Assembly: GCF_019679475.1 (NCBI RefSeq)
Contig: NZ_JAIEZP010000001.1
Span: forward strand, 744,001 to 808,000
Reading direction: 5' to 3'
DNA length: 64,000 bases
Origin: Hyphomonas sediminis
GTDB taxonomy: Bacteria; Pseudomonadota; Alphaproteobacteria; Caulobacterales; Hyphomonadaceae
The first letter of the stretch is position 1. Every line of letters begins with the position of its first letter. Of this stretch, positions 16,078-25,500 are shown one piece after another. The position numbers and the translations under genes are program-made. The notes under the pieces were generated by a model that worked only from the letters and a program-made list of their open reading frames with translations, did not search any database and had not been told where the DNA came from.

Positions 16078-18383
16078 ACGCGGCGCGTTCAGCCTGTCTT
16101 GCAGCGCCCGCACTGCTGCTAGGTGTTGCAATGGCTGCCGAGGCAGCGCCGGTTTCCGGCGCCGCGCCCGGCGAAGCCTTGCCCGATACCCTCAGTCTGC
16201 TTGTCGAAGCCAGAATCAACGGAAAGGCAATCGACGAACTGGTCAGTTTGCAGATTGAACCGGATGGCTGCGCACGCATTGAAACCCGCCCCCTCAGGAT
16301 CGCAGGTCTCTATGGCGGCAGCGAAGGCGCGGCCTGCCTGCAATCTGTGGCGGGTATAGATTACACGCTCGACACGCAGTCGGCCCGGCTCGATATTTTC
16401 GCTGCGCAGGCGCCTGCGCCGCGCCGTGTGGTTTTTCTCAAACAGCAATACGCGCCGTCTCTTTCCGGCGTCATGGGCAGTTATGGCCTTTCGGCCCAGC
16501 GCGTCTATGATGGGGAAGAGGAGATTGTGAACGCTTTCGGCGATCTCTCGCTGACGGTACATACGCCTGCGGGCCGCCTCAGGAATGATATGATTGCCAC
16601 CTATGGCGATGATGGCGGCCGGGCACGCCGCCTGATGACCGTCTATGAACATGATTTGCCAGATCGAATGACGCGCCTCAGTGTCGGGGATAGTTTTACC
16701 CGCGCGCCGCGCTGGGGCCGCATCGCCGCTTTCGCCGGCGTGCAGTATGGCACCGACTTCTCGATGGACCCGCAGGACAGCTGGCGTCCCTACCGGACAT
16801 TCCAGGCGCTGCTGAAGGAACAGTCGGAAATCGATGTCCGGGTCAATGGCTCAGTCCGCCAGCGGACGAGTGTGAGCCCTGGCTATAGCGACTTTGAAGT
16901 CAGCCCAGAGGCTGGCCTCAATGAGGTTGAGATTGTCATTCGGGAAGCGAATGGACTCCGACGGATCGAGGATTTCAGTTTCTACACCTCTGCCGAAGCG
17001 CTGGGGAAGGGGGTGACGGACTATTCGGTCAGCGTTGGCGTCCCGCGCCAGTTTTCGGGAATTTCGTCCAGGTATGAGGACGATCTGATCGCCAGCGGCC
17101 TGGTTCGTCACGGCGTTTCCGATGCTGTTACCGCAGAAGCGTATACGGAAATCGGAGAAGCCGGACGCGTACTGGGCGCAGGAGGTCAGTATGCGGCAGG
17201 CGATCTTGGCGTTGTCAGCCTGTCGGCGGGTGTCAGTGACAGCCGGGATGGGCGGTCGGGCGCGATCCTCTCGGCGGGCATCGAGCGCAATACGCGGCGC
17301 AGCTCGCTGCAAGTGCAGGCCCGGTTTGCAGATTCCGGGTATTCGGACATCGTTTCGCGTTTTGGCGCGGAATTTCCCGACCGGTCCATCCGCGCCAGCA
17401 CCGGCGTCTACACAAAGGCCGGAACTTTCCGCGCTTCCTATGTAGAAGAAGAAGACAAGGTGCTGGCCGACAGGCGCTTCCTGTCATTCGGCTGGGAAAA
17501 GCCGTTCCAGCGCGACAAGCTCTGGCTGAGCCTCAGCGCCTATCAGGATTTCGAACGGGAAGAGACTGGCATCGCGTTTGGCCTGCGTGTCAGTTTCGGA
17601 CCTTACAGTGCGGGGGGAGGCTATCAGTCCGCCGGCGGGCGTGAGGCCTCCAGTGTGCAGCTCAGCCGCGCGCGCCTTCCGGGCGAAAGGATGCAGTGGG
17701 CAGTCCGCGCAGCCGATGGCGATGCCGGCGCCGTTTATCAGGGCGATCTTGCAGTCGATCTCGGCGAGGCGGATCTCGTCGTAAATGGCGGTGTTTATGG
17801 CCGGTCCAATCAGCTGATCGCCGGGGTTCGCGGGGGCTTTGCCGCCATGTCTGGCCGGGTCGCGCTGCAGCGCCAGACAACCGGCGCCGCGGCGATCGTC
17901 CGGATACCGGACCTGAAGGGCATGCCGATCTACAAGGATAACCGGATCATTGCTGTCACAGGGGAAGATGGCGTTGCGGTCATTCCCGAAGTGCGCCCGT
18001 ATGAGGTCAACACGCTCAGCCTCCGGCCCGATGACGTGCCGCTCGATTTCGAGGTCGGGGATTTCAGCGCCCGCTTCGTTCCCAAGCGAGGCATTTCCGA
18101 AGTCAGCTTCGATGTGCGCCGCCAAAGCGCGCTCGCCTTCACCGTTTACCTTCCGGATGGGAGACCTCTGCCACAATCAGCGAAGGTGGAACTCGTACAG
18201 TCCGGACTGGTCTGCCCGGTCGGACTCGAAGGCCGGGTCTATTGCCCGGCGGCGGAAGATGGCGACCTGATCTCCGTCACCATTCCCGCCGGGCGCTTCG
18301 TTCAGCCGGTGAGGGATGTGCGTTTGCGCGGCGAAATGCGGCTTGGCGCCCCAAACGGGCTCAAAATGGCAGGGATTGACTGA
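16074..18383 (+). CDS. Outer membrane usher, Csu/FimD type
   Basis: 769 residues from a GTG start within a GTGA overlap with the chaperone stop. Signal peptide first, then an N-terminal domain with LLVEARINGKAIDEL, then the beta-barrel with typical usher motifs: RVNGSVRQRTSVSPGYSDFEV and EVEIVIREANGLRRIEDFSFY for the plug region, and PDLKGMPIYKDNRIIAVTGEDG with RPYEVNTLSLRPDDVPLDFEV at the C-terminal side. It forms the pore for pilin export and assembly. Length fits Csu-type ushers, shorter than FimD. Confidence 0.92.
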   Translation: MNAARSACLAAPALLLGVAMAAEAAPVSGAAPGEALPDTLSLLVEARINGKAIDELVSLQIEPDGCARIETRPLRIAGLYGGSEGAACLQSVAGIDYTLDTQSARLDIFAAQAPAPRRVVFLKQQYAPSLSGVMGSYGLSAQRVYDGEEEIVNAFGDLSLTVHTPAGRLRNDMIATYGDDGGRARRLMTVYEHDLPDRMTRLSVGDSFTRAPRWGRIAAFAGVQYGTDFSMDPQDSWRPYRTFQALLKEQSEIDVRVNGSVRQRTSVSPGYSDFEVSPEAGLNEVEIVIREANGLRRIEDFSFYTSAEALGKGVTDYSVSVGVPRQFSGISSRYEDDLIASGLVRHGVSDAVTAEAYTEIGEAGRVLGAGGQYAAGDLGVVSLSAGVSDSRDGRSGAILSAGIERNTRRSSLQVQARFADSGYSDIVSRFGAEFPDRSIRASTGVYTKAGTFRASYVEEEDKVLADRRFLSFGWEKPFQRDKLWLSLSAYQDFEREETGIAFGLRVSFGPYSAGGGYQSAGGREASSVQLSRARLPGERMQWAVRAADGDAGAVYQGDLAVDLGEADLVVNGGVYGRSNQLIAGVRGGFAAMSGRVALQRQTTGAAAIVRIPDLKGMPIYKDNRIIAVTGEDGVAVIPEVRPYEVNTLSLRPDDVPLDFEVGDFSARFVPKRGISEVSFDVRRQSALAFTVYLPDGRPLPQSAKVELVQSGLVCPVGLEGRVYCPAAEDGDLISVTIPAGRFVQPVRDVRLRGEMRLGAPNGLKMAGID

Positions 18384-18842
18384 ATGATGCGCCTGATCGT
18401 CCTCGTTTTGACCCTGTTTGTGACTGTTTGTCCCGCTTTTGCCCAGACCTGTTCGGTCTCGTCCACGCCGCTGAGCTTCACGCCCTACCAGGCCTTCTCC
18501 GGCAACCCGTCGACCGCGAGTGCCACCGTCACGGTCAGCTGCACCGGCTTGCTCTTTGTGGGCGCGACTTATGATGTGCGGCTGGGGGGCGGGCAGGCCG
18601 CCAGCATTCCTGCCCGGAAGATGAAACAGGCAAGTAGCGGCAACCAGCTCGGTTATCAGGTTTACATTCAGTCGGGCCATGTCTGGGGGGACGGCGTACA
18701 AGGGTCGACCATCAATGACTTCTTCCTGCTCGGTCTGCTCACCCGGTCGCGCACCCATAACATCACGGCAACGGTGCCCGCTGGCCAGCAGGTAAACACC
18801 GGTGATTACAGCGACTCCGTGGTGATGACGATCGTCTGGTAG
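18384..18842 (+). CDS. Second Csu-type subunit, candidate tip adhesin
   Basis: 152 residues. Signal peptide MMRLIVLVLTLFVTVCPAFA is followed by an SCPU-type domain: CSVSSTPLSFTPYQAFSG, ATVTVSCTG, YQVYIQSGHVWGDGVQGS and a final GDYSDSVVMTIVW strand. Its start codon directly follows the usher stop. By position it corresponds to CsuE, but it has only one domain where the known tip adhesin has two, so it may be a minor pilin or a reduced tip. Confidence 0.8.
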   Translation: MMRLIVLVLTLFVTVCPAFAQTCSVSSTPLSFTPYQAFSGNPSTASATVTVSCTGLLFVGATYDVRLGGGQAASIPARKMKQASSGNQLGYQVYIQSGHVWGDGVQGSTINDFFLLGLLTRSRTHNITATVPAGQQVNTGDYSDSVVMTIVW

Positions 18843-18956
18843 GCGGCGGTCCGGCCTGCCACGCAGCGAGCGTCATGGCCGCATGGACATCGTGCCCGCA
18901 AAGTGGTGAAAGGCGAAGGAATGAGCTGAATTGGGGCCGCTCGGCCCGCGCACAGG

Positions 18957-19958
18957 ATGACGGATACTATGAGCAAAGGCTTGGTAACTCTGGTTGGTGG
19001 CTCCGGCTTCATCGGGCGCTATGCTGCGCGGGTGCTGGTCGAGCAGGGCTGGCGTGTCCGCGTCGCCTGCCGCAATGTTTCCACCGCGATTGACGCGCGC
19101 CTTGCCGGCCCTCCGGGCTGGGTGGACGTGGTTCAGGCCAATATCCGCAACCGCGATTCCCTCGTTCGCGCGCTCGATGGCGCCGATGCCGTGGTCAACC
19201 TGGTCGGCATTCTGTTTGAGCATGGTCGCCAGACCTTCGAAGGTGAGCACGCCGAAGGCGCTGCTCTCGTGGCGGAAGTGGCCAAGGAAAAAGGCATAAC
19301 GCGCTTTGTCCAGATTTCGGCCATCGGCGCGGATGCAGGTTCGAAGTCACCCTACGCCCGCACAAAGGCTGCCGCTGAAGCCGCGGTGCGCGAAGCGATC
19401 CCGGAAGCGGTTATCCTGCGCCCATCCATTGTGTTCGGCCCGGAAGACCAGTTCTTCAACCGCTTTGCCAACCTTGCCCGTTTTGCGCCGTTCATGCCCG
19501 CGATCGGGGGCGGGAAAACCAAGTTCCAGCCGGTCTATGCCGGCGATGTAGCTGAAGCGATTGCTGCGGCGGTCGACCGGGAAGATGCCGCGGGCAAAAC
19601 TTATGAGCTTGGCGGCCCGCGCACCTACAGCTTCAATGAGATCTATGATCTCGTCCTGAAGACGATTGATCGCAAGCGCTTCAAGATCCCTGTGCCCTTC
19701 TTTGTGATGCGCCCGATTGCGTATATCACCGGCGCTGTCTGGCGGTTCGTTCCGCCTTTCTCCTGGGCGTTTTTCGGCGATCCGCCGGTCACGGGCTCCC
19801 AGGTAGAGATGCTCACCGCAGACAATGTGGTGGCTGAAGGCGCGCTGACCATCAAGGATCTGGGCGTGCCGCAGCTGGAGTCTGCTGAGGCGATTGTGCC
19901 GGGCTATCTGTGGCGGTTCCGGCCCTATGGCGAGTTCCACAAGGCCAGCGAAGCCTGA
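18957..19958 (+). CDS. NDUFA9-like NAD(P)-binding protein
   Basis: 333 residues, extended-SDR fold without the usual catalytic YxxxK in a convincing place. The dinucleotide-binding loop is LVTLVGGSGFIGRYAARVL; ADAVVNLVGIL, QISAIGADAGSKSPYARTKA and ILRPSIVFGPEDQFFNRFA follow. This pattern matches the complex I NDUFA9 subunit family, found as a stand-alone gene in alphaproteobacteria. It may aid complex I or act on a nucleotide-linked substrate. Convergent with uppP, 3 bp apart. Confidence 0.88.
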   Translation: MTDTMSKGLVTLVGGSGFIGRYAARVLVEQGWRVRVACRNVSTAIDARLAGPPGWVDVVQANIRNRDSLVRALDGADAVVNLVGILFEHGRQTFEGEHAEGAALVAEVAKEKGITRFVQISAIGADAGSKSPYARTKAAAEAAVREAIPEAVILRPSIVFGPEDQFFNRFANLARFAPFMPAIGGGKTKFQPVYAGDVAEAIAAAVDREDAAGKTYELGGPRTYSFNEIYDLVLKTIDRKRFKIPVPFFVMRPIAYITGAVWRFVPPFSWAFFGDPPVTGSQVEMLTADNVVAEGALTIKDLGVPQLESAEAIVPGYLWRFRPYGEFHKASEA

Positions 19959-19961
19959 CCG

Positions 19962-20819
19962 TCAGCCGCTCAGGTTTGCCGTTAGCGGGGATGTCGCGAG
20001 TAGCGCGATACCCAGCGCGAACCGGTAGAGAACAAAGGGCAGGAAACTCATGCGCCGGATGAGCGCCATGAGCAGCCCGATGGATGCATAACCTGATACA
20101 AAGGCCAATGCTGCGACCAGCAGGCCGTCGCTCAGCGTGGCTGATCCTGTCATGCCATCAGCCGTTGCCAGGCCCAGCAGGCCATAAAGGCTGACCGCGC
20201 CGAGGATGGGGGCGCCGATAAGCATCGAGAAGCGCGCCGCCTCTGTCCGCTCATAGCCGAGCGCGCGCGCTGCCGTCATCGTTATGCCGGACCGGCTGGT
20301 GCCGGGAATGATCACGGCCACCAGCTGGCTTGCGCCGATAAGGGCGGCGTCGCGGAGGGTCATGTCGCCTTCGCCGCGCGACTGGCCGCCGCGAACATCC
20401 GCCCACCAGAGCAGGGCGCCGAACAATATGGTTGTTGCCGCGACAGCATATACGCTGCGCATTGCGCTCCACAGCGTTTCCGGGGCCAGAAGCTGATAGA
20501 GGAACGCGCCGATCAGGGCGAAGGGTGTTGCCACCAGAATGCACAAGGCCAGGCGCCCGCCCTGAGACAGCGGCTGTTTGCGCACAGGAGCGCCGATCAG
20601 CTCGACGCTGCCACTAATCGCGAGGGCGACATCTTTCCGGAAGTAGAGCAGCATCGCCAGCAATGTTCCGGTGTTGGACGCTGCGTTCAGCAAAAGCTCG
20701 TCTTCGCCGATCAGGCCGACAAAATCTGATGCCAGCATGACGTGAGCGGAAGAAGATATGGGCAGCCACTCGGTGATGCCCTGGACGATAGCGATGAAGG
20801 CGAGCTGGAGAAGTGACAT
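19962..20819 (-). CDS. uppP: Undecaprenyl-diphosphatase UppP/BacA
   Basis: 285 residues, highly hydrophobic with about eight membrane segments. The two catalytic regions are present: GITEWLPISSSAHVMLA near residue 15 and IPGTSRSGITMTAARALG near residue 165. It recycles undecaprenyl pyrophosphate to the monophosphate carrier used for peptidoglycan and O-antigen. It is divergent from gltD across a 236-bp control region. Confidence 0.96.
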   Translation of the reverse strand: MSLLQLAFIAIVQGITEWLPISSSAHVMLASDFVGLIGEDELLLNAASNTGTLLAMLLYFRKDVALAISGSVELIGAPVRKQPLSQGGRLALCILVATPFALIGAFLYQLLAPETLWSAMRSVYAVAATTILFGALLWWADVRGGQSRGEGDMTLRDAALIGASQLVAVIIPGTSRSGITMTAARALGYERTEAARFSMLIGAPILGAVSLYGLLGLATADGMTGSATLSDGLLVAALAFVSGYASIGLLMALIRRMSFLPFVLYRFALGIALLATSPLTANLSG

Positions 20820-20892
20820 GCTAGCGGGAATAAGGCTGAACTGTTGATAATCTTCTACAAGCGTGCGGTTGCGGACGTTCGTCGAAATAAAA

Positions 20893-20905
20893 TATCATAT
20901 TGATA
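20893..20905. promoter_or_regulatory. Palindromic site 1, overlapping the gltD -35
   Basis: TATCATATTGATA: arms TATCA and TGATA around TAT. An identical 13-mer occurs 73 bp downstream. Its last six bases overlap the -35 hexamer TTGATA of the promoter called at 20900-20928, as expected for a repressor operator. Confidence 0.6.
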
Positions 20906-20928
20906 CAAATAATCGGAAACCGCATAAT
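20900..20928 (+). promoter_or_regulatory. Probable sigma-70 type promoter for gltDB
   Basis: TTGATA (20900-20905), a 17-bp spacer and CATAAT (20923-20928) are close to the TTGACA-N17-TATAAT consensus. The start would be near 20935, giving a leader of about 120 nt before gltD that contains the second palindrome. Confidence 0.55.
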
Positions 20929-20965
20929 GGTTGCAAGCCGTCGACTGAAATATTCTGACCTTAAG

Positions 20966-20978
20966 TATCATATTGATA
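20966..20978. promoter_or_regulatory. Palindromic site 2 in the gltD upstream region
   Basis: Second exact copy of TATCATATTGATA, 73 bp (about seven helical turns) from the first. It also carries TTGATA, followed at 18 bp by TATTGC, a poor -10, so a weaker second promoter is possible. Identical spacing-in-phase copies suggest cooperative binding of one regulator. Confidence 0.6.
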
Positions 20979-21055
20979 TCATTTTGTGATCTTGCCTATT
21001 GCGACTTGCGAAGCCGCGCTTATAGCAAGCGTTCCAGCAATTTTGGGGCAAGCCT

Positions 21056-22501
21056 ATGGCCGAGCGTATGCTGCAGTTCACGAAAGTTTCCCGCGCAATG
21101 CCGCAGAAACGTAGCGCGAAAGACCGCGCCGCCGACTTCCGCGAGATTTACGGCGAATTTTCTGTTGAAGCGGCGACCGCGCAGGCGAGCCGCTGCTCCC
21201 AGTGTGGCGTGCCTTTCTGCCAGCAGGGCTGTCCGCTCTCAAACAACATTCCCGACTGGTTGCGCCTGGCTGCCGAAGGCCGCGTTGAAGAAGCCTGGCG
21301 GGTTTCTTCGGCGACCAACAACATGCCAGAGATCTGTGGCCGCATCTGCCCGCAGGACCGCCTGTGTGAGGGCATCTGCACAATCGAGCAATCGGGCCAC
21401 GGCACCGTGACTATCGGCTCGATCGAGAAATACATCACCGATACGGCCTGGGCTGAAGGCTGGGTTCAGCCGATCAAGCCGCCGCGCGAGCGTTCGCAGT
21501 CGGCGGGCGTCATTGGCGCGGGCCCCGGCGGTCTTGCCGCAGCCGAGCAGCTTCGTCGCAAAGGCTATCAGGTTACCGTTTATGACGCCTATGATCGGGG
21601 CGGCGGACTCTTGATCTACGGAATTCCGGGCTTCAAGCTGGAGAAGGATGTTGTCGAGCGCCGCATCCAGCATCTGGAAGCCTCTGGCATCAAATTCAAA
21701 TTCAACACCCGCATTGGCGTAGACATGCAGCTCTCGGATATTCGGGATGCGCACGATACGGTTCTCATCGCGACGGGCGTGTATGCAGCCAAGGACCTGA
21801 AGTGTCCGGGCAGCGGATCGGAGGGCGTCTTGGCCGCACTCGATTACCTCACGGCGTCCAATAGGGTGGATCTTGGTGACAAGGTAGCCGAGTACGAAGA
21901 CGGCACCCTGAATGCTGGCGGCAAGCGCGTGGTGGTCGTGGGCGGTGGCGACACCGCAATGGACTGTGTACGCACGGCAATCCGCCAGGGTGCCAAGTCT
22001 GTAACCTGTCTTTATCGCCGAGACCGGGCCAACATGCCCGGATCGCAGCGCGAAGTTCAGAATGCGGAAGAAGAGGGGGTCGTTTTTGAATGGCTCGCCA
22101 ATCCGGAAGCCATCATTGACACCAAGGGTGGCAAGGTGAAGGCCGTTCGTGCCAGCCGAATGAAGCTTGGCGAGTCTGATGCGTCTGGACGCCAGGCGCC
22201 AGTCAAGACTGGCGAAACCTTCGATGTGAAAGCCGATCTTGTCATCAAAGCGCTTGGTTTCGATCCTGAAGACCTGCCGGCGCTCTTCAATGAACCTGCC
22301 TTGACGGTCAATCGCTGGGGCGCGGTCCGTGTGGACTATTCCACGATGGAAACCAGTCTTCCGGGTGTCTATGCGGCTGGCGACATTGTTCGCGGCGCAT
22401 CACTTGTCGTCTGGGCGATCAAGGATGGCCGCGACGCGGCCGAAGCAATGCACCAATCTATGAAAGCGGCCGAGCAGGCAGCGAAAGTGGCGGCGGAGTA
22501 A
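21056..22501 (+). CDS. gltD: Glutamate synthase (NADPH), small subunit
   Basis: 481 residues. Two cysteine clusters for [4Fe-4S] centres are at 47/50/55/59 (CSQCGVPFCQQGC) and 94/98/104/108 (CGRICPQDRLCEGIC). An FAD-binding GAGPGGLAAAEQLRRKG and an NADPH-binding VVGGGDTAMDCVRTA follow, with YAAGDIVRG near the end. It passes electrons from NADPH to GltB for glutamate formation from glutamine and 2-oxoglutarate. It lies 5 bp before gltB; this order (D before B) is less common than B before D. Confidence 0.97.
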   Translation: MAERMLQFTKVSRAMPQKRSAKDRAADFREIYGEFSVEAATAQASRCSQCGVPFCQQGCPLSNNIPDWLRLAAEGRVEEAWRVSSATNNMPEICGRICPQDRLCEGICTIEQSGHGTVTIGSIEKYITDTAWAEGWVQPIKPPRERSQSAGVIGAGPGGLAAAEQLRRKGYQVTVYDAYDRGGGLLIYGIPGFKLEKDVVERRIQHLEASGIKFKFNTRIGVDMQLSDIRDAHDTVLIATGVYAAKDLKCPGSGSEGVLAALDYLTASNRVDLGDKVAEYEDGTLNAGGKRVVVVGGGDTAMDCVRTAIRQGAKSVTCLYRRDRANMPGSQREVQNAEEEGVVFEWLANPEAIIDTKGGKVKAVRASRMKLGESDASGRQAPVKTGETFDVKADLVIKALGFDPEDLPALFNEPALTVNRWGAVRVDYSTMETSLPGVYAAGDIVRGASLVVWAIKDGRDAAEAMHQSMKAAEQAAKVAAE

Positions 22502-22506
22502 ATCAG

Positions 22507-25500
22507 ATGTCTGATTATGTGAAGAACTATGAAGAGAACCGCCAGCGTCTCATCGAGGCAGGCGCTTACAATCCCGAAGACGAACGCGACGCCTGCGGCG
22601 TTGGCCTCGTGGTTGCGCTGGACGGCAAGCCGCGCCGCGAAATCGTCGAGATGGGTATCCGCGCGCTGAAGAATGTCTGGCACCGCGGCGCCGTTGATGC
22701 CGATGGCAAGACGGGGGACGGCGCGGGAATACGCCTTGATGTACCGCAGGATTTTTTCCGCGAACATGTGAGCCGCACCGGCCATAACCCGACCGATGAC
22801 CGTATCTGCGTTGGCCAGATCTTCATGCCGCGCACGGATTTCGGCGCGCAGGAAGCGGCCCGTACGCTTGTTGAGCGCGAAGTGCTGAACTTCGGCTTCT
22901 ACATTTATGGCTGGCGCCAGCCGCCGGTCGATGTGTCCGTGATCGGACAGAAGGCGAAAGACACGCGCCCTGCCATTGAACAGATCATGTTCCGTGATGC
23001 GCGCGGCCGGTCGCCAGAAGAGCTGGAGCGGGCGCTTTACATTTGCCGCCGCCGGATCGAACGCCGGGCGCGCGAAGCAGCGATCCCGCATTTCTATGTC
23101 TGCTCGCTCAGCCACAAGTCGCTGATCTACAAAGGCATGTTCCTGGCGCAGGACATCGACAATTTCTATCTCGACCTCCGCGACGAGCGGTTCGTGTCGG
23201 CTTTTGCGATCTATCACCAGCGCTATTCGACGAACACGTTCCCGCAATGGGCGCTGGCCCAGCCCTTCCGCACGATTGCCCACAATGGGGAGATCAACAC
23301 GTTGCGCGGCAACCGCAACTGGATGAAGAGCCATGAGATCCGCATGGTGTCGGAAGCATTTGGCGATCACACGCAGGACGTGAAGCCGGTTATTCCCGAC
23401 AGCACATCTGACTCCGGCGCGCTGGACGCGGTTTGGGAGCTGCTTTGCAAATCGGGCCGTCCGGCGCCGATGGCCAAGGCAATGCTTATCCCGGAAGCTT
23501 GGTCGAAACGTGACTCGGTGATGCCGATGGCGCACCGCGCGCTCTATGATTACTGTAACTCCGTCATGGAGCCATGGGATGGCCCGGCAGCGATTGCCGC
23601 TTATGACGGCCGCTGGGCAGTGGCCGGACTTGACCGCAACGGTCTTCGCCCGCTTCGCTATTCTCTGACAACGGACGGTATATTGGCCGTCGGTTCAGAA
23701 ACGGGCATGTGCCCGCTTGGCAATCATGAGGTTACCCGCCGCGGGTCTATCCCGGCGGGGGGCATGATCGCGGCGGATCTGGGCACGGGCAAGTTTTACG
23801 ATCACCGCGAAATCGTGGACTTTCTTGCCGAGCAGGCGCCCTATGAAGAGTGGCTGCAGGCAGTCACCGAGCTTGAGCCGGAAATCGGCCCAGGCCCGGA
23901 GCCTGTTCTCTTTAACAAGGAAGAGCTGCTCCGTCGGCAGACAGCAGCAGGCTATACGCTTGAAACCCTAGAGTTGATCCTTGCGCCTATGGCCGAAAGC
24001 GCCAAAGAAGCGATTGGCTCTATGGGCGATGACACTGCTCCAGCGGTTCTGACCATGGCGTATCGCCCGATGAGCCACTTCTTCCGTCAGAACTTCAGTC
24101 AGGTGACCAACCCGCCGATCGACCCGCTGCGCGAAGGCCGTGTCATGAGCCTGCGAACGCGGTTCAAGAACCTCGGCAACGTGCTGGATACGGACAAATC
24201 GCAGCAGGAAGTGTTCGTGCTAGAGAGCCCGGTTCTCACGACCGGAATGTATGAACGCCTTCTGGAGCGGCTGGGTCTCGGCACCGAGACGATCGACTGT
24301 ACTTTCGACGCAGCGGATGTGACCTCCGAAGGCGCGGCGCTTAAGGAGGCGCTGGAACGCATCCGCCGTGAGGCGGAAGAAGCTGTTCGTGCGGGTCGTG
24401 AGCATATCATCCTGACGGATGAGAACCAGTCGGCCAGCCGGATTGCGGTGCCTATGGTGCTGGCAACGGGCGCAGTGCATTCGCACCTTGTGGCGCAGGG
24501 GTTGCGGACGTTCTGCTCGATCACCGTACGTTCGGCTGAATGTCTCGACACGCATTACTTCGCGGTGCTCGTTGGCGTCGGCGCGACCTGTGTGAACGCT
24601 TATCTGGCGCAGGATGCCATTGCGGACCGGCATGCACGCGGCCTGCTGGGCGACATTTCGCTCGGAAAAGCCGTCCAGAACTTCAAGGAAGCCATCGAGG
24701 CGGGTCTTCTGAAGATCATCTCGAAGATGGGCATTTCGGTCATCTCTTCCTATCGCGGCGGATATAATTTCGAAGCGCTTGGCCTCTCCCGCGCGCTGGT
24801 CGCAGATTATTTCCCCGGCATGTCCAGCCGTATTTCCGGCCTTGGTCTTGCTGGCCTCGAAGAGAATGCGCTTGTCCGCCATCAGAAGGCTTTTGATGAG
24901 GACGTCATCTCTCTGCCGGTTGGTGGTTTCTATCGCCTGCGCGCCTCTGACGAGCCGCACGCGCTCGACGGCAACCTGATCCACACCCTGCAGGCGGCGT
25001 GTGATCGGGGCGACTACTCCATCTATCGCAAGTATGTCGACGCGGTTCACAACCGCGACCCGCTGCAACTGCGTGACCTGCTGGACTTCAAGCCTGCAGG
25101 CCCGGCGATCCCGCTGTCGCAGGTTCAGTCGATCAACGAGATTCGCAAGCGTTTCGTCACGCCAGGTATGTCGCTTGGCGCACTGTCGCCTGAAGCGCAT
25201 GGCACGCTGAACGTTGCCATGAACCGCATTGGCGCCAAGTCGGTGTCGGGTGAGGGTGGGGAAGACCGCGCCCGTTATCGCCCGCTGCCGAATGGCGACA
25301 ACATGAACTCGGCGGTGAAGCAGATTGCTTCCGGCCGGTTTGGTGTGACGGCGGAATACCTCAACGAGTGCCGCGAGATAGAAATCAAGGTGGCCCAAGG
25401 CGCAAAGCCTGGCGAAGGCGGACAGTTGCCGGGCTTCAAGGTGACCGAACTGATCGCCAAGCTGCGCCATGCGACGCCGGGCGTGATGCTGATCTCGCCG

